Under the pieces are notes generated by a model, which was not told where the DNA came from, did not search any database, and worked only from the letters and a program-made list of their open reading frames with translations. Of a stretch of 64,000 nucleotides of DNA, positions 49,616 through 62,216 are shown piece after piece. Position 1 is the stretch's first letter; each line of letters starts with the position of its first letter. The stretch covers positions 21,689,789 through 21,753,788 of the forward strand of contig NC_087062.1 of assembly GCF_963678635.1 (NCBI RefSeq). The letters run 5' to 3'. Origin of the DNA: Symsagittifera roscoffensis. Lineage: Eukaryota > Xenacoelomorpha > Acoela > Convolutidae. Both the position numbers and the translations under genes were made by a program.

Positions 49616-52462
49616 CTAGTTTGCGGAACTTAAGGCTGGTTGACACCATAAGTAATCGAAAGGTAGGTTGCGAACCTTGGTGAACAATTGTGCGCCGTTT
49701 CGATTTCTTTTTCTTGCGGGAGGCAACTGATGGGAGAACTAAGCCACCCTACCAGGTTGCTGTGATTATTTATGGTCATTAATCTGGGTGTCGCTTAGCC
49801 TCTGTAGCGTAGGTAAGCAAGATCTTGTATCGGAATAAAACTTCTTTGATATCATATACCAACAAGAGTGAAAGGCTGCTGTGCAAGTAGCACAGTCTTC
49901 CTATCAAACTGATTTAAGACGTTTTTTTTTTTAGAAAAGGTGATTTATTTAGGTGAAAATTCAAGAAAGGGTGGTATGTTATGTTAAAATAACATTGAAA
50001 TTAATGTAGAATCTAACTTGGGAGGCCATCTTCTCATCAGTTTTCGTACAATTGTCTGAAAAACTAAAAAAAAAAATCTGACCAGTTTTTCGTCTTCGAG
50101 ACAACTTTTTTGATCTTTTGTAATCTCAATCACAAACAATATTGTTTTGAAATAGTATCACGCTTTCTTTAAGGTTGTCAAAATTGGCAGAAAAAAAGGA
50201 CTCTGTGTCATAGTTGCTTCCTGTAAATCTCAGTGACTGGGTCGGAACAAACATGTTGCTCCGTTTCGCCAGGCTGTTTATTCTCCGTTTCGACTGGATT
50301 TCGTTCCATTTAATTTATGCATGGTGTATGTTGTCTTAACTAATATACGTATTTGAGTTTTTTTTAAAAAAATGTAGAATGATGCCGCAATCAACCGCAT
50401 AGGCCGCGCTTTTAGGTTGTCTGAAATCCCATGGAAAATTTTTCAAGTAGGCTTGAAATACTAATTGTATTATAGAATAAAGTGTATTTTTAAACCCCGA
50501 GAGGTCGAGGGGAAACATAATCAACTTAAGTGGCAATTTGCATGAATTTAAGTCGTTTTTTGTCTGTCTTTTTTCATTTTAGCACTTCAAATTTTGAATA
50601 CTATTGAAATATTATTCCATGTGTAAAACAGAGCTAAAGCATATCTTGAAGAAAGCAGGATTTGAGTGAGTTTGACGGCGTTAAATCATTTTTTATTTGA
50701 TGTTGAACAAGTTAGTAACGGTTGGTGTAGGGCATAGCTCAATAGTTCTGTTGCATTTTGCTGTATTGACTATATGACGATCAGGTAATTTGCATTTGTT
50801 TGGCAGAAAGCTTTTTCTCTACTTTGGTGGCACTGATTCACTTGCGGTTTTTCGATTAGACTGTTACCATTAACAATGGTAAAAAGTCTTATGATCGCAA
50901 GTGCTGCTTTGATTTTCGCATTTTAAATGCTGACTGAGTAATTCAATTGAGTTTTGGCTGTGTTAGGCCCCGAGAGAGTAAAGATAAACGAAGTAAGAAA
51001 GCGAGCGATTTTCTTATGAAAGTGATTTTTCATGCTTTCTAACTTGGTTTTGAGTGTAATAACCAAATGGATATGTTTTACACGAGCAAAGTTTGTAATA
51101 TGATATTTTTTCGGCGAAAAGGTGGCTTTTTGTGTTCAATCCTGTTCACTTCTTTTAGTAATTGGTTATTTCGTTTAATACTAGGTATATCCGCTTCATT
51201 AAGGCCAATTCATTGCTGCCTGGCAAGTTTCGACTTTTGTTAACTTTTATTACCATTGCGATAAGCAAGTGTATTGCAATCGGGTACGAGAGTTTTTTTT
51301 TCCGTAAACAACTTTGTTCGCTGAATGGTCAAAATTAAAAATGGTAAATTTAGGTTCAGTTCATGAATTCCAATTTTTCTGCGTCTCGTGCACACTTGGT
51401 CTGTAGGTAACGAATGCACCTGAGACGGCAAAGGTTCTTGGGTTCGAATCTAACAGGACCTGTTTTTTTTTCAAACGGGAAATAGCCTGTTTCAAAAACA
51501 AATTGTCTGCTTATTATTATCTGTTTGTTTTGTCGGCTTAGTTGCCATATTGTAGATCCGACTTACCTCTGTTGTTTGTAATTTCACTAACCTTTACATA
51601 GTACATTTTCTTTTGTTAGTTTTTTTGCTTAAAATCTTTATTTGCCCAAAAATCTTTTTTCGGCGAAAATTATATCGGTTTAATTGGCCTTCTACTTATT
51701 TCACCTTCTACTGTCTTGACATGTATTTGTTTCAAAACTAGCCTTATTCATTTAGATAGATCTAATTTTTTCGTATTTTGATTTTTTCTTGTTTTGTATC
51801 ACAAGTGCTGCGAAGCTCAGCTTCGCCTTTATGTAGATACTTTTGTTCTAATTGATCCTCAAAATTTTTTACCTACAGTACTTGTAAAACTATGGTGGTT
51901 CGGAAATTGAAATGCCAATTTAGTTAAAATAAAACGCATCAAAGAATCAGTTTCTAAAGCATGCGTAGTGTGGGCGACGAATTAATCTGGCATAGAAACC
52001 TTTTCAAGTTGAAGCAATAATTGCAATGCGTGTGTTGTGGTGAGGAGTTTCGAAAAAGTTTCACGAGAAGCTGTTTCGACACCTTAAAGGGCATTCGAGG
52101 CATTAAGTGTCTTGCCTTGATGCGAAAAGTCTTGTTACTGTTCGAGACGCATGAAAGTAGTGCTATCTAAGCAGCACTCGATTAGTTGTTAAAGCAACTC
52201 ACTCTTGATCTTTAGTTTCCTTATGTTAGAATTGCAGCTTCGCATCCATTTACCAAGTTTTTTTTTTGCTTATTATATATAATTTTTCCGTTTTTGAGTT
52301 TCAAATGGTATGTTCAGGTCTCGATTCGATCATACATTATTACGCTTGCGATTATCAAGCGTTATCATATAGGAACAGACTTTTCCGGGAATTTTTTTTC
52401 TCAATTTGTTGTAAATTTAACTCAGATGCGGTATAATTTTTGTTAATTTTCTTTTTCGTTTT
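49616..52462. other. Intergenic DNA with short hairpins and a tRNA-like segment
   Basis: No gene seen. Notable parts are a ~75-bp segment at ~51245-51325 that repeats 44918-44990, a tRNA-like stretch at ~51388-51470 and an inverted GCGAAGCTCAGCTTCGC at ~51810. 49640-49900 is less AT-rich than its surroundings but contains nothing I recognise. Confidence 0.4.
51388..51470 (+). repeat. tRNA-like or tRNA-derived SINE remnant
   Basis: GGTCTGTAGGTAACG resembles a Pol III A box, and GGGTTCGAATCTAAC resembles a B box. They are followed by CAGGACC and then a T run (terminator-like). The acceptor ends pair poorly (GGTC/GACC only) and the anticodon arm is irregular, so it is not a functional tRNA by eye. 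Confidence 0.3.
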
Positions 52463-52865
52463 TCTAAGAGTTGATGAACGTAGTTCAGACTCATATATAG
52501 GTCGCTGCGATTTTTTTTCGCGGTGTGACTTTTGGTTTCTTTTTATGTTCAGTTCATTTCCTTTGTTACTGGGAAAGCAAACTTCCATCATGGAACAGCA
52601 AAAAGGTAAAGGTCACGAAAACTATGATCGACTTCTAGTATCGGAAGTGGAATATAACTATCAGATTTCAAAGCAAAACAAAAATTTGACCTTTTGATCC
52701 AGTTTTATCAAATTTGGTTAATTTTATCCAAAAAGTGCTTTAAGGCCACCTTTTTTTCAAATTTTTAAGCTGAGATCTTTTTTTCAAAAAACAAGTCAGT
52801 ATTCTTTTTCTGTTTACTTGCGTTCCTTGACTCTTTTCCAACTGTCCTGTGGCTGTGTTTTTTCG
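52463..52865 (+). repeat. Interspersed repeat copy 4
   Basis: Contains GATGAACGTAGTTCAGACTC, CGCGGTGTGACTTTTGGTTTC, GAACAGCAAAAAGGTAAAGGTCACG, CTATCAGATTTCAAAGC and CTCTTTTCCAACTGTCC in the family order, with a deletion in the right half (~52730). Confidence 0.65.
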
Positions 52866-53630
52866 ATGAAACGATCGCGGTTTATGTCGTTTCTGCTTAG
52901 TCATCTTATATTACGTCTTTCGAAGAGAGAAAAAAGTTTATTATGAAAAAGCATTTTTGGCGCAAGGTGTCTGCTCAAGAATTATCAGTATTTTTACGGG
53001 TTTGTGAGTTTCGATGATATTTTAACATTCAGTAGTTGATTTGGAAAAACTTATGTGTCATTATGCTAGTTTTTGATTAACGTGTGCGTAATGTGATGGA
53101 AAAATTGGTATAATGTGGATTTTTCAGCTGCTCGTTGAAAAATCATTCAAAATGGAGTAGAGGCAAAGTGATTGTGATATTGCGTGATGGATGAAGGAAA
53201 TATTTTCCCGAAAAGTTGGTATATCTGTTTTTTCCAAAAGCCATAGTGTGGATATAGTTAGTTTTATGCTAGCAGTACTGGATGACGGTTAAACTCAACC
53301 TCGACAGTTTTTGTTGCGTGTGTCTGTTAAGTGCAGCTTCGCCTCTGTGTGCGAAGAAGTCGTGTTAAAGTCTGGGCCTCGAAAAAATCGGAGGTCCAGA
53401 TTATCTACTGGTTACGTTGCCAGTGAATAAACCTTTTGTTGTGCTTTTTTGATTTTTTGATAAAAAATTCACTCTGAACATATACTGGGCGACATAAAAC
53501 CCAGTAAGAATCAGCACCACCAGAAATATTCAGCTTGACATATATTTTTTTATAATTTCAACAGCTTGAAAAACCTGAAATTTTTTTAATGAAAACTGTG
53601 AAACGAATGTCAGAAACGTGATTGAATTTT
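52866..53630. other. Intergenic DNA, nothing recognised
   Basis: AT-rich; a weak repeat of the CAGCTTCGCCTCTGTGTGCGAAG type lies near 53333. No ORF or RNA gene supported. Confidence 0.35.
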
Positions 53631-53975
53631 GCTGAAAGAAAAGCCATTGGAATGCTTATAGCAAATTTGTCTGGCAATCAGGTATCAAAATTTTTTGGAT
53701 GTCACGGCGGGGAGTAAAGTTTATCCTACGCAACATTAAGACGAGTTCTTAGAAGCTACGGTAAACGTGGTCGTCGACCGTATCGTGGAATGGCATAGGT
53801 ACAGCGCCATAAAAGAGCAAGATTAGAATGGGCAAGAAGTGTTTTGAAATGGAGAAGACAAGATTGGGCCAAAGTATCTTTCTCTGATGAGTTAGGTTTG
53901 CTTTGAATCCGACGACCGGAGAGTACTTGTGTTTAGAGTAAAAGGATCTCGTCGAACCCAAAAAATGTTATCGAG
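53631..53975 (+). pseudogene. Tc1/mariner transposase relic
   Basis: Read with frameshifts, the + strand gives AERKAIGMLIANLSGNQVSK (helix-turn-helix region), then HKRARLEWARSVLKW, RRQDWAKVSFSDE and a following VFRVKGSR. This is the conserved W..V.FSDE...F segment around the second catalytic Asp in Tc1 transposases. The remainder, including the terminal repeats, was not found. It is followed within ~10 bp by a partial copy of the interspersed repeat. Confidence 0.8.
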
Positions 53976-53984
53976 TACGAAAGA

Positions 53985-54195
53985 TAATCAATTACCTATT
54001 GATCCATTTTTCTTCAATTGGGTTAACTTTATCAACAAATTGTCAATCATAAGTTAAAGAAATTTAAAGAGCTTTAAGGCCTACTTTTTTCTTCAAAATT
54101 CGAAAGTTGAGAATTTTTCAAAAAACAAGTCTGTATTCTTTTTCTTGCTAATTTGCGTTCATGGACTCTTTTGGAACTGTCTGTTGGCTATAATT
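53985..54195 (+). repeat. Interspersed repeat copy 5, right half only
   Basis: From TACCTATTGATCCATTTTTCTTCAATTGGGTTAAC to GGACTCTTTTGGAACTGTCTGTTGGC. It matches the right half of copy 3. The left half is absent, and the Tc1 relic occupies that position. Confidence 0.6.
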
Positions 54196-55732
54196 TCAAT
54201 TTCAAATCTTCAATTTGAAAAATTTGTTCCTTGAAACTTATAGACAACTGGAAAATAAGCACCATCAGATTTTTTGAATTATGACCGCGAGAAAACCAGA
54301 GCAAAAACGAGAGTTTGCCGATGTATTTTTCTGTTAAAACAAACAAGATTTTAAAATATGTTTCAAAGAAAGTCATCAAAGCGTGTATAATTTTGATCGA
54401 CAACATTTTGATTCCAAATCAGCACGCTTTTTCGACTGAATTTAGGTTGGAGTTCTTTTGAAATTTTGTAACCCTTTGTTCGCGATAATGAAAGTTAGTT
54501 TTAATTTAATTATCACTAATTTATCAATCGATTTAATTATCAGTAATTTTCAGTTTTAGTGCCCTTTTTATGTTCTTATTAACCCAGAGGGATCCCAAAA
54601 GAATGGTATAGCTTTCCTGTGGTGGAAATTTTGCCTGTCGAACTTGTCTTCGTAGAACTTAAAACTCAAATTGAAGTTTTCCGTTCTACTGCTCTGTGCA
54701 GGGGCTAACTTGCAATGCAACCTAAGTTTTCTGGATTATTGTTGAATATACCGATACCGTTTTTATTAGCTTTCTCTCGAATAATCGCTGTTTTCTTGTA
54801 GTCAAGTCGACACATGAGTTTTTTGGCGAGATTTTGTATTTTTGAGATCAAATTGTACCAACCATGTAACTAGAGGGGGTTGCTTATGAACCTGGTATCG
54901 TTTTAGAGGAGTTATGACCAGCCAAAGACAAGGGACAATCGGTGTTCACTAAGTGTTAGTGAGCGTGTAATCGGCCGTAGTCTCAGATCTGTTTAGAGTC
55001 AGAGAAAACTACTCGTGCTAGTGGACAGAAAAGTCTCTTGCGCGTTTACTCGACTTCAGTTCAAACAACTGCCAGATGCTGTTTTAATTTTGTGTTCTTC
55101 ATCATTAAAATACTTTTGGTTTATTAATCAATATAAAAGTATCTGTATCGTTGTACAGTAGCGTTATACATGAACTACTGTTCGTCATAACCTCAAAATC
55201 ATTCAAACATGGCTCCAACAATTATAGCTGCGAAACTTCTAGAAAAGCACGAAACTAGACCTCTAGAGAGCACAACAACATATAGGGACAGCAATCACGT
55301 GTTACTCTAGATTCCGATAGCTCCCTTTGGTTTCCGCTCAAAATTTATCAAATTCGCACAAAAATTAAAGCAACTGACCGTGCAATTACGCAGAAGAGGA
55401 CTAATCTAGTTTTGATTTTAGACGAACCAACTTTTTGCTTTTAAAGGCGACTATAATTCTGTTGTTTTTATCCTAACTTTATACGAAGGGCTTGGCTTAT
55501 CTTCTCTTTTCATTTCAAACTAATTACGGTTACGGCTACAAAGACATACATTTTACTTTTCAAATCCTTTTACTATTCTGCTTTTTGAGCATTTATTTCT
55601 TCAATTTACTTTTCTTTTTTGAGCACTTAACTTCTTGGAATTACGTTATTTTTCCGTATTTACTGTTTCGTTCATTTATCGAATTTTGCCGAGCTTCGGC
55701 TTAATAGCGGCTGCAATATTTTTGGGGTTACA
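54196..55732. other. Region upstream of the SLC34 gene
   Basis: No supported gene. A 33-codon ORF with a good initiation context (ATG 55209, MAPTIIAAKLLEKHETRPL) might be a first exon or the start of a lost element. 54920-55200 has an LTR-like look (AT-rich end with ATTAAAATAC) but I found no second copy. The SLC34 promoter presumably lies at the right end. Confidence 0.35.
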
Positions 55733-57760
55733 ATGTCAAAGCAACCAATTGTGAAATTACTACCAGACGAGGAGTTGGGCTACGGGGGCTCGAAGAAGAA
55801 GACGAAAGGCCCTCGACTGGAGTTTGTTGACCCGCATTCTCCGGTTTGCAGGGAAGAAGATGATGAACCTATTGAGGTTCTGAGCAGTGGGTGCGATGGC
55901 TTGGAAGTTGCGAAGGAGGATGAGGTGGAATTACCGGTATGGTCTCTTGTCTTACGTGTGCTCGCGGTGTTGACTTTACTTTACTTTTTCGTGTGTTCTC
56001 TCGACCTTATGGGAAGTTCGTTCAAATTGCTCGGCGGCAAGGAGGCCGGTCGTGTCTTTAGTCAGAACAAGATCATATCGAATCCGGTGGCCGGGCTCAT
56101 GATCGGCGTGCTGGTCACAGTGCTGCTCCAGTCTTCGTCAACGAGTAGTTCTCTTGTCGTCGCAATGGTCGCTGGTCGACTGATGAACGTAGAGACAGCG
56201 GTGCCAATCATCATGGGCGCGAACATTGGCACCTCTGTGACAAATACAATCGTAGCTCTCAGCCAGATCCAAGATCGCGAGATGTACAAGCGAGCGTTCG
56301 CGGCTGCCACTGTCCATGACATGTTTAATATTTTAACTATGTCGCTTCTGCTTCCGATTGAATGGGTCACTCACAGTCTGACTAAATTGTCTTCGCTGAT
56401 TGTGAGTTCCTTGCCGATGAAACCAAATGAAAACGCGGACGTTGAATTGCTCTCGAGGTTCACAGATCCTTTAACTGACTTGGTAGTGATGGTGAACAAG
56501 ACGTATATAAAAGAGATCTCTAAAGGTCATGAAGTTGGAGAGGGCGAGCAGGTACTGAAGAGATTTTGCGATGATGGAATGGTGGTCGAAGACATGGAAA
56601 GAGAGAGGTGCGACAGTTTGTTCAGTCAATTCGATCTGTCTGACAAAGCTGCTGGCTCAGTTTTACTGACACTATCTCTTGTTGTAATGTTCATTTGTCT
56701 GATTCTGATGGTCAAAGTTTTGAAGTCGGTGTTTCAAGGTCACATATCGAAGGTCATAAACAAGACGGTAAATGCAGGGTTCCCTGGGAGGCTCAATTTT
56801 CTGACTGGATACGTTGCTATTGTCGTGGGAGCTATAATGACTGTTCTTGTGCAAAGCAGCTCTATATTTACTTCGACTTTGACGCCGTTGGTTGGTCTGA
56901 ACATAATCAGTCTGGAACGGGCGTTCCCGTTGACGCTTGGCTCAAATATTGGGACTACTGTAACAAGTATGCTTGCAGCTCTGGCTAGTGATTCGAATTT
57001 CGATGCGGCGCTTCAGATCAGTTTCTGTCATTTGCTCTTCAACGTTATCGGGATCCTGATTTGGTACCCGATTCCTGCGATGCGGAAAATCCCACTTAAC
57101 TGTGCGAGGCAACTAGGTAGGACGACCAGCAAGTACAAGTGGTTCGCTTTCGCCTACGTTTTTGTAGTGTTCGTATTGGTTCCTGGAATCATTTTCGCTC
57201 TGTCCATATTGGGAACCATTTACGTTATTGGATTTTGCAGTATAATTGCCTCAATTGCCATAGTATGTGCCGTATTGAAACTTCTTCAAAGGAAATGGCC
57301 CTCAATCCTCCCTACGAAGCTTCGAGATTTCAAGTTTCTGCCCAAGTGGATGCGATCGCTAGAGCCTGTGCATAATGTTGGAGTTGCGTTTGTGGATAAA
57401 TTTAAGCGGTGTAGACGAACTCGTGGAACTATAACCCGGCGTCGAACGACAACTGAATCGTCATTGCATTTGACTTGCGAAGTCGAGCACGGATTAGAGG
57501 TTGAGAATAGCGGAGAACTGCATGACGAAACGGATGGTGAGAAAGTAAAGAACAGTTTATACATAACACAGCTACTGCAAGAAGGAAAAGGAAAGCTGGT
57601 GGTCGGAGATGGAAAAGTGCACCAGGGGAAAGAGGCGACTGAACAAATGGGAACGGACTCGGGAGTCCCGAGCAGCAATTGCAGTTCAAGCAGCCGAAAT
57701 GATCTCATCGACGAGCACAGCTCACGACGTGCTGGCAGTAGTCATGTAACGACTCTTTAG
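55733..57760 (+). CDS. SLC34-type sodium-dependent phosphate cotransporter
   Basis: 675 residues in one exon. SLC34 (NaPi-II) proteins bring phosphate into cells with sodium across the plasma membrane. The start MSKQPIVKLL is followed by a ~65-residue cytosolic N-terminus and the first membrane segment (~70-92). The two inverted repeat halves each carry the signature QSSS motif, at 133-136 and 374-377. MGANIGTSVTNT and LGSNIGTTVTSM follow at matching positions. The large extracellular loop (~225-305) has an NKT glycosylation site at 255 and a Cys pair (279, 293). VHD at 194-196 keeps the Asp associated with electrogenic (IIa/IIb-like) transport; this is family knowledge recalled. The C-terminus (~520-675) is cytosolic, basic then acidic, ending TTL, a class I PDZ ligand. 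An intronless form is unusual for this family. Confidence 0.93.
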   Translation: MSKQPIVKLLPDEELGYGGSKKKTKGPRLEFVDPHSPVCREEDDEPIEVLSSGCDGLEVAKEDEVELPVWSLVLRVLAVLTLLYFFVCSLDLMGSSFKLLGGKEAGRVFSQNKIISNPVAGLMIGVLVTVLLQSSSTSSSLVVAMVAGRLMNVETAVPIIMGANIGTSVTNTIVALSQIQDREMYKRAFAAATVHDMFNILTMSLLLPIEWVTHSLTKLSSLIVSSLPMKPNENADVELLSRFTDPLTDLVVMVNKTYIKEISKGHEVGEGEQVLKRFCDDGMVVEDMERERCDSLFSQFDLSDKAAGSVLLTLSLVVMFICLILMVKVLKSVFQGHISKVINKTVNAGFPGRLNFLTGYVAIVVGAIMTVLVQSSSIFTSTLTPLVGLNIISLERAFPLTLGSNIGTTVTSMLAALASDSNFDAALQISFCHLLFNVIGILIWYPIPAMRKIPLNCARQLGRTTSKYKWFAFAYVFVVFVLVPGIIFALSILGTIYVIGFCSIIASIAIVCAVLKLLQRKWPSILPTKLRDFKFLPKWMRSLEPVHNVGVAFVDKFKRCRRTRGTITRRRTTTESSLHLTCEVEHGLEVENSGELHDETDGEKVKNSLYITQLLQEGKGKLVVGDGKVHQGKEATEQMGTDSGVPSSNCSSSSRNDLIDEHSSRRAGSSHVTTL

Positions 57761-59559
57761 TGCGGTGTGTGTGACTGTTTGAGCATCTGAAATTTCGAAT
57801 GGACATTTTCTTGGTTTGGTTTTGCCTTGTTAGATCTCTTTAAGCGTCCCTTATTTGTTAGAAACTTAGTTGGTGAAACGGTAGAATGGAACACAGCAAA
57901 GATGAGGGAGCACTACTGCAAAATGGCAATTGGATTTAACAATGTATTTAGTTTTCTTGACAAATAACAACTTAAAAAATCTCTGATTTATTTTTGGTTT
58001 TTAAACTGGAGCAAGCGAGAGTCAACTTCTACAAGCAACCTATGTCGTTGGGACCAGCAGATTAACACCAAATGCTGACAATGACATGAAACAATATCCG
58101 ACAGAACATACTACTTGGGACTCCAATTTGACTGCGATTGTGGTGTAATGAATGACTTTGCTTAAGTAACCATGCGTTGTTTGCTTGTATTGAGTTGATT
58201 ATTCATCCCTTCATTTGTTTTTCTCTCGAGCAGTCCACTACTCAGAATTTTCAGATGCACAATTTTTTCGAGCAGAAAGATCGTTGGTGGATAAATGATA
58301 ATGGAATTAGTTTTGGTACTTTGGTAATTTATAGAGACGCTCAACTAACTAGTTGCTCTGTCAATTAGCTGGTCAATTATCAAGGGTAACCTATAACTGA
58401 TCAAGTTGCACAGTATGTTTTGACAACAGTAGCACGAAAATTTAAAAGAAGAAGAATAATCAGCTTCAAAATAGGGTAAAATTTTCTCAAAATGGGTAAA
58501 ACAAGATACCCAAGCCCTTCTTTGCATAGTTACGGTTTCAGTTAAAATAACTACTAATACTTATGTTTAACACTACTTTATTTTAATTGATGTTTAAATC
58601 CGTCAAGCAAATAGCGTCAAAGAAAAAGTGATCCCAATCTTTCATAAGTTATTTTCGGCATTTTATTTTTTCGAGATTTGACAGCAAACTCCAGTTGATC
58701 ATTTTGGCTCATTCAATAATAATTTATACGAAGAAATTTGAAATTCAATGACAACTAGACACTTGCACCTGTCGTTTGTTCAAATTCTAGAATGAATCTA
58801 CCAGCAAGCAACTTCGACGGGGTGCGCTGTAGAATCTGAAACGTTGACTTATTTAATATCGTTGAAAAAAAAAATCGTAGGTTATATGCGCTGAAGCCAT
58901 TGCAAATTTTAATTTTGTAGGCAAACTGCGCAGATGAAATCAGACTGAATTGTTGTTCCGCCTCTTTGAAAATTGTGGAGGAATTCGGGTGTGTTAATTT
59001 TTTTTTTGGTTTTCCATGCAAAATCAGGTACCAAAAATAATCGCCGGAGAGAGTTGAGTAATATAACATATTAAAGCTCTTTTAATTGTGATTAGGAGTA
59101 ATGAAACAGGAAAAAGTTGATTAGGTATGATGCACTTTTTGAGCTCCAGAGTAGAGAAAAACCGGTTTGAAATTTTTGGTTTTTTTTCTAAATTCGAGCA
59201 AGTAAAGCGGGCGAGAACGCTTTTTTTTCTTAATTCAAGCCCTTTACAATAGCGTGTTGATGCTTAATTTAAATTTAACTCAAGATTTTAAATGTCATTT
59301 GGGAATCAAAAATTAAAAAGTTTGAAATTTTGGTAATACTTTTTGATGATTTTTTAGTTTTTCTATTCATTTTTCTTCAAATTCTGTTGTCCTGTTTGCC
59401 TATGTGACTATCACTGTCGAATATGCCTAACTTATAACTTTACGTCATATCCTTTTATCACACCACGCAGAACTACACTAATTTGAAAAAAATATATATT
59501 TTCAGTAGTTTTTTAAAAACTATGGTCGGAACATTCTGTGCTACTTTCACAGAAACCGG
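57761..59559. other. SLC34 3' region and intergenic DNA
   Basis: AT-rich, with several short ORFs on both strands lacking support. It presumably includes the SLC34 3' UTR. No RNA gene or repeat with an internal partner was seen. Confidence 0.4.
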
Positions 59560-60779
59560 CTATCCTTTTATTGTTCCGACTTTCGTAACGGAATATTTGT
59601 GCTCGGGTGGGCTTTTTTTTCTTCAGACAAATTTCGACTTTTTAACTAGCCATTTTTGACGGAATTTTTAAAATATCATTCGAAAGGTATTGTTGTCCTG
59701 AGCTTGAATTTGAAAAGATATTTCACCTGTAATCATTTTTTGTTTGAAACAGCGGGTTTAAAATTTGCTATTTTGGCTAATTTGGGACATTAACGGGCGA
59801 TATATTTCGCACTATTAACGCGTAAGCGGGTATTTAATCCGCCTTAGAAATCGTTCCAAATTGTTTGAAGGAAGCTTATTTGTCATAATTGATTTGTTAC
59901 TAGGAGCGAAATCTATCACTTTAAACTTTACATGGCGTGTGGGGGGATGAATTTCACAAAAAATCTCAAATTTGATCAAAAAAATTTCATTTTTATTATT
60001 ACATTTAATTTTTTCATGTTATTACTTCTCCATAGACCTTTAAAGGCAGTCGGAACATTCAGGTCTTAACCCTGATACGAGCAGTCTTGTTTCTTTTGCT
60101 ACTGGATGATGTTTTTTTTGCGTCTAGAATTTCTCACTCAATTGTCTAGAATTTCCCTCATGGTTTCAGCAACTTTCCAACTCGATATATTTCTCGAAGT
60201 ATTTGAAGTACGTTTGGTTTAATATAGTCTTATTTATTACATTGAAAGTTAGTGTGGTGGCTCTTAGCTTCTTACATTTCAAGGTTTCACATGCAAAGTT
60301 TGAGATTTTGTGCATTTTAAAACTTTTATGCATCCGCATATTTGCAGTTTTCTCGCTCGTGTTTGCGAAGCTGAAACTTTGCCTTCGTGTTATCTCTTCA
60401 ATTTTTTTGCGAGCGTGAGTTCTAGTCGGGGCTTGCACCCTAATCAAGTACAATCAATTGTCAATTTTGCCGGCGCAATATTTTGATTTGTAACAGAGAA
60501 CATTGCAATTAATAGATTTTGCGACAGGGCAGCTATTGGAAAGTAATTGTTGGCTGGCGTGGCAATAAGGAACCAATTTGATCTGCTGCTGTGATTCAAA
60601 TGCTGCTGCGTAGGGGTGGGAAATCGATAAACGCATATCTAATATATCGCGATACAATATCTAAATATCTATCCTCTTACCTAGTTTTTCTCAGAAATGG
60701 TTGCAAATTTTAAATACTGATAGCAAGATGTTATCTGACGACTCTTTTCTGTATCAGTTTGTCTTTTTTGTGTGAGCTA

Positions 60780-61225
60780 CTTTGATATTTGGAGTTTAAG
60801 TAGCAAAAAAGACGGATTATAACGTAGACAGCTCTTTAACCAGTCAGAATCGAGATAAGAAAACAAACATACGCAAAAATTATAAATAATTTTAGATCTA
60901 CTTAACAATTGCCCCCCCCCCCCCCTTTTAATAAAGGGGGGGGGGGGAATTGTTAAGTAGATTAAAATAACGAATTTTCGACCAATCAGAATGCAGTCAA
61001 ATTCTAATTCGCAATAGAAAGCTCTGTGCTAATTTACTGCTTTTATTAATAGGGGTGGCAATTCTTAAGTAGATACCGAAGGGGGGGGGGGGGTTAATTA
61101 TTAAGTAGATCAATAATTTTTTATCTAGTACATTTCTTTTCTCGATTCTGATTGGTTTATGAACTGTATTTTTTTTGACCGCACTCCATATTTTGACAGA
61201 CTAACAATGGCACGGTTGAAATGCG
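60780..61225. repeat. Foldback element with poly(C)/poly(G) core
   Basis: An inverted repeat nested in the larger one. CAGTCAGAATCGAG (60841) pairs with CTCGATTCTGATTG (61141). GATCTACTTAACAATTGCCCC (60896) pairs with GGGTTAATTATTAAGTAGATC (61092) and, more closely, with GGGAATTGTTAAGTAGAT (60943-60962) across a long C run and G run. This is the layout of a MITE or foldback transposon. Confidence 0.65.
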
Positions 61226-62216
61226 GTTTCAACTAGCATGTATATCAAAAGACCTAAGCAACTAGGACTAAACTAGCAAGAGACCATATAGGAGTGATTC
61301 TCTTCAGGAGTTTCACAATAATTATTTTGAAACTAAGAAGTTTACAGTATTCAATTTAACTGTAGATGTTTCTTAATATTAAGGCTTCGTTCAAGTGAAT
61401 AAAATCCAATTCAGATCCGAAAAAAAATGCTAAAACAACGGAATGAAAACAGGCTACCGCTAAGATATCGAGTGGGGAAAAGGGGTTTCAGTGAAAGACC
61501 AACGTTTCAGCTATTAAATCAGGAGCGTTCAACAACGCCGAAGTACAACAGTGCCGAAAAAGGAAAGTAGACGATTTTGCAAAACTGCAACTGTGAGAAA
61601 ATAGACGAAAGTGAGAGAGAGATTAAAATTGTTTGCAGAAAAATTGGGCGAGAAAAATAAAATTGCTTGCAGACAACAGTTAAATTTCGGTGGCAAAAAG
61701 TTTTACAAGTCAATCATGCATAATTTATTCAATTCAAAACTCTCGTGTAATATTCGGATTAACATTTTATGTTCAGTTAAAGCAACTGTTTTGCTAGGTA
61801 ATGTCATTACAGGTTGTCTTCATATTTGTGAAACTTGACTATTAAGAAAAAATTTTATTGGCCCTTTCCTTTTCTATCTAAAATGCCAGATCTGAAAAAA
61901 AATGTCGTCTAATTTCATTTTTGTAGCATCCGTCTAATTTGCTTATCGTCTAATTTCCTAGACCCGAATAATTTAAACGCATTTTCTAAAGAGCGGGAAA
62001 TTACTGACGTTAATCATAAAAGAAAATCACTCCAATTTCCGCGCCAAACTGTCTGCAACTGCAAATTAAACAATTATTTTGGCGGGAAAACGTCTAAATT
62101 GCAAATTTTCTCTCAAAATGTTCAAGTGTCACTTAAGATTGTAAACTTTCGCCGTTCAATTTTGATTGCCGCACTTAATATGTTGAAATTTAATCACATT
62201 TTCGGGTGGCCAGTCA

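Noticed and set aside
54920-55205. Solo LTR upstream of SLC34
   Set aside because: The composition looks LTR-like but I found no partner copy, primer site or target duplication.
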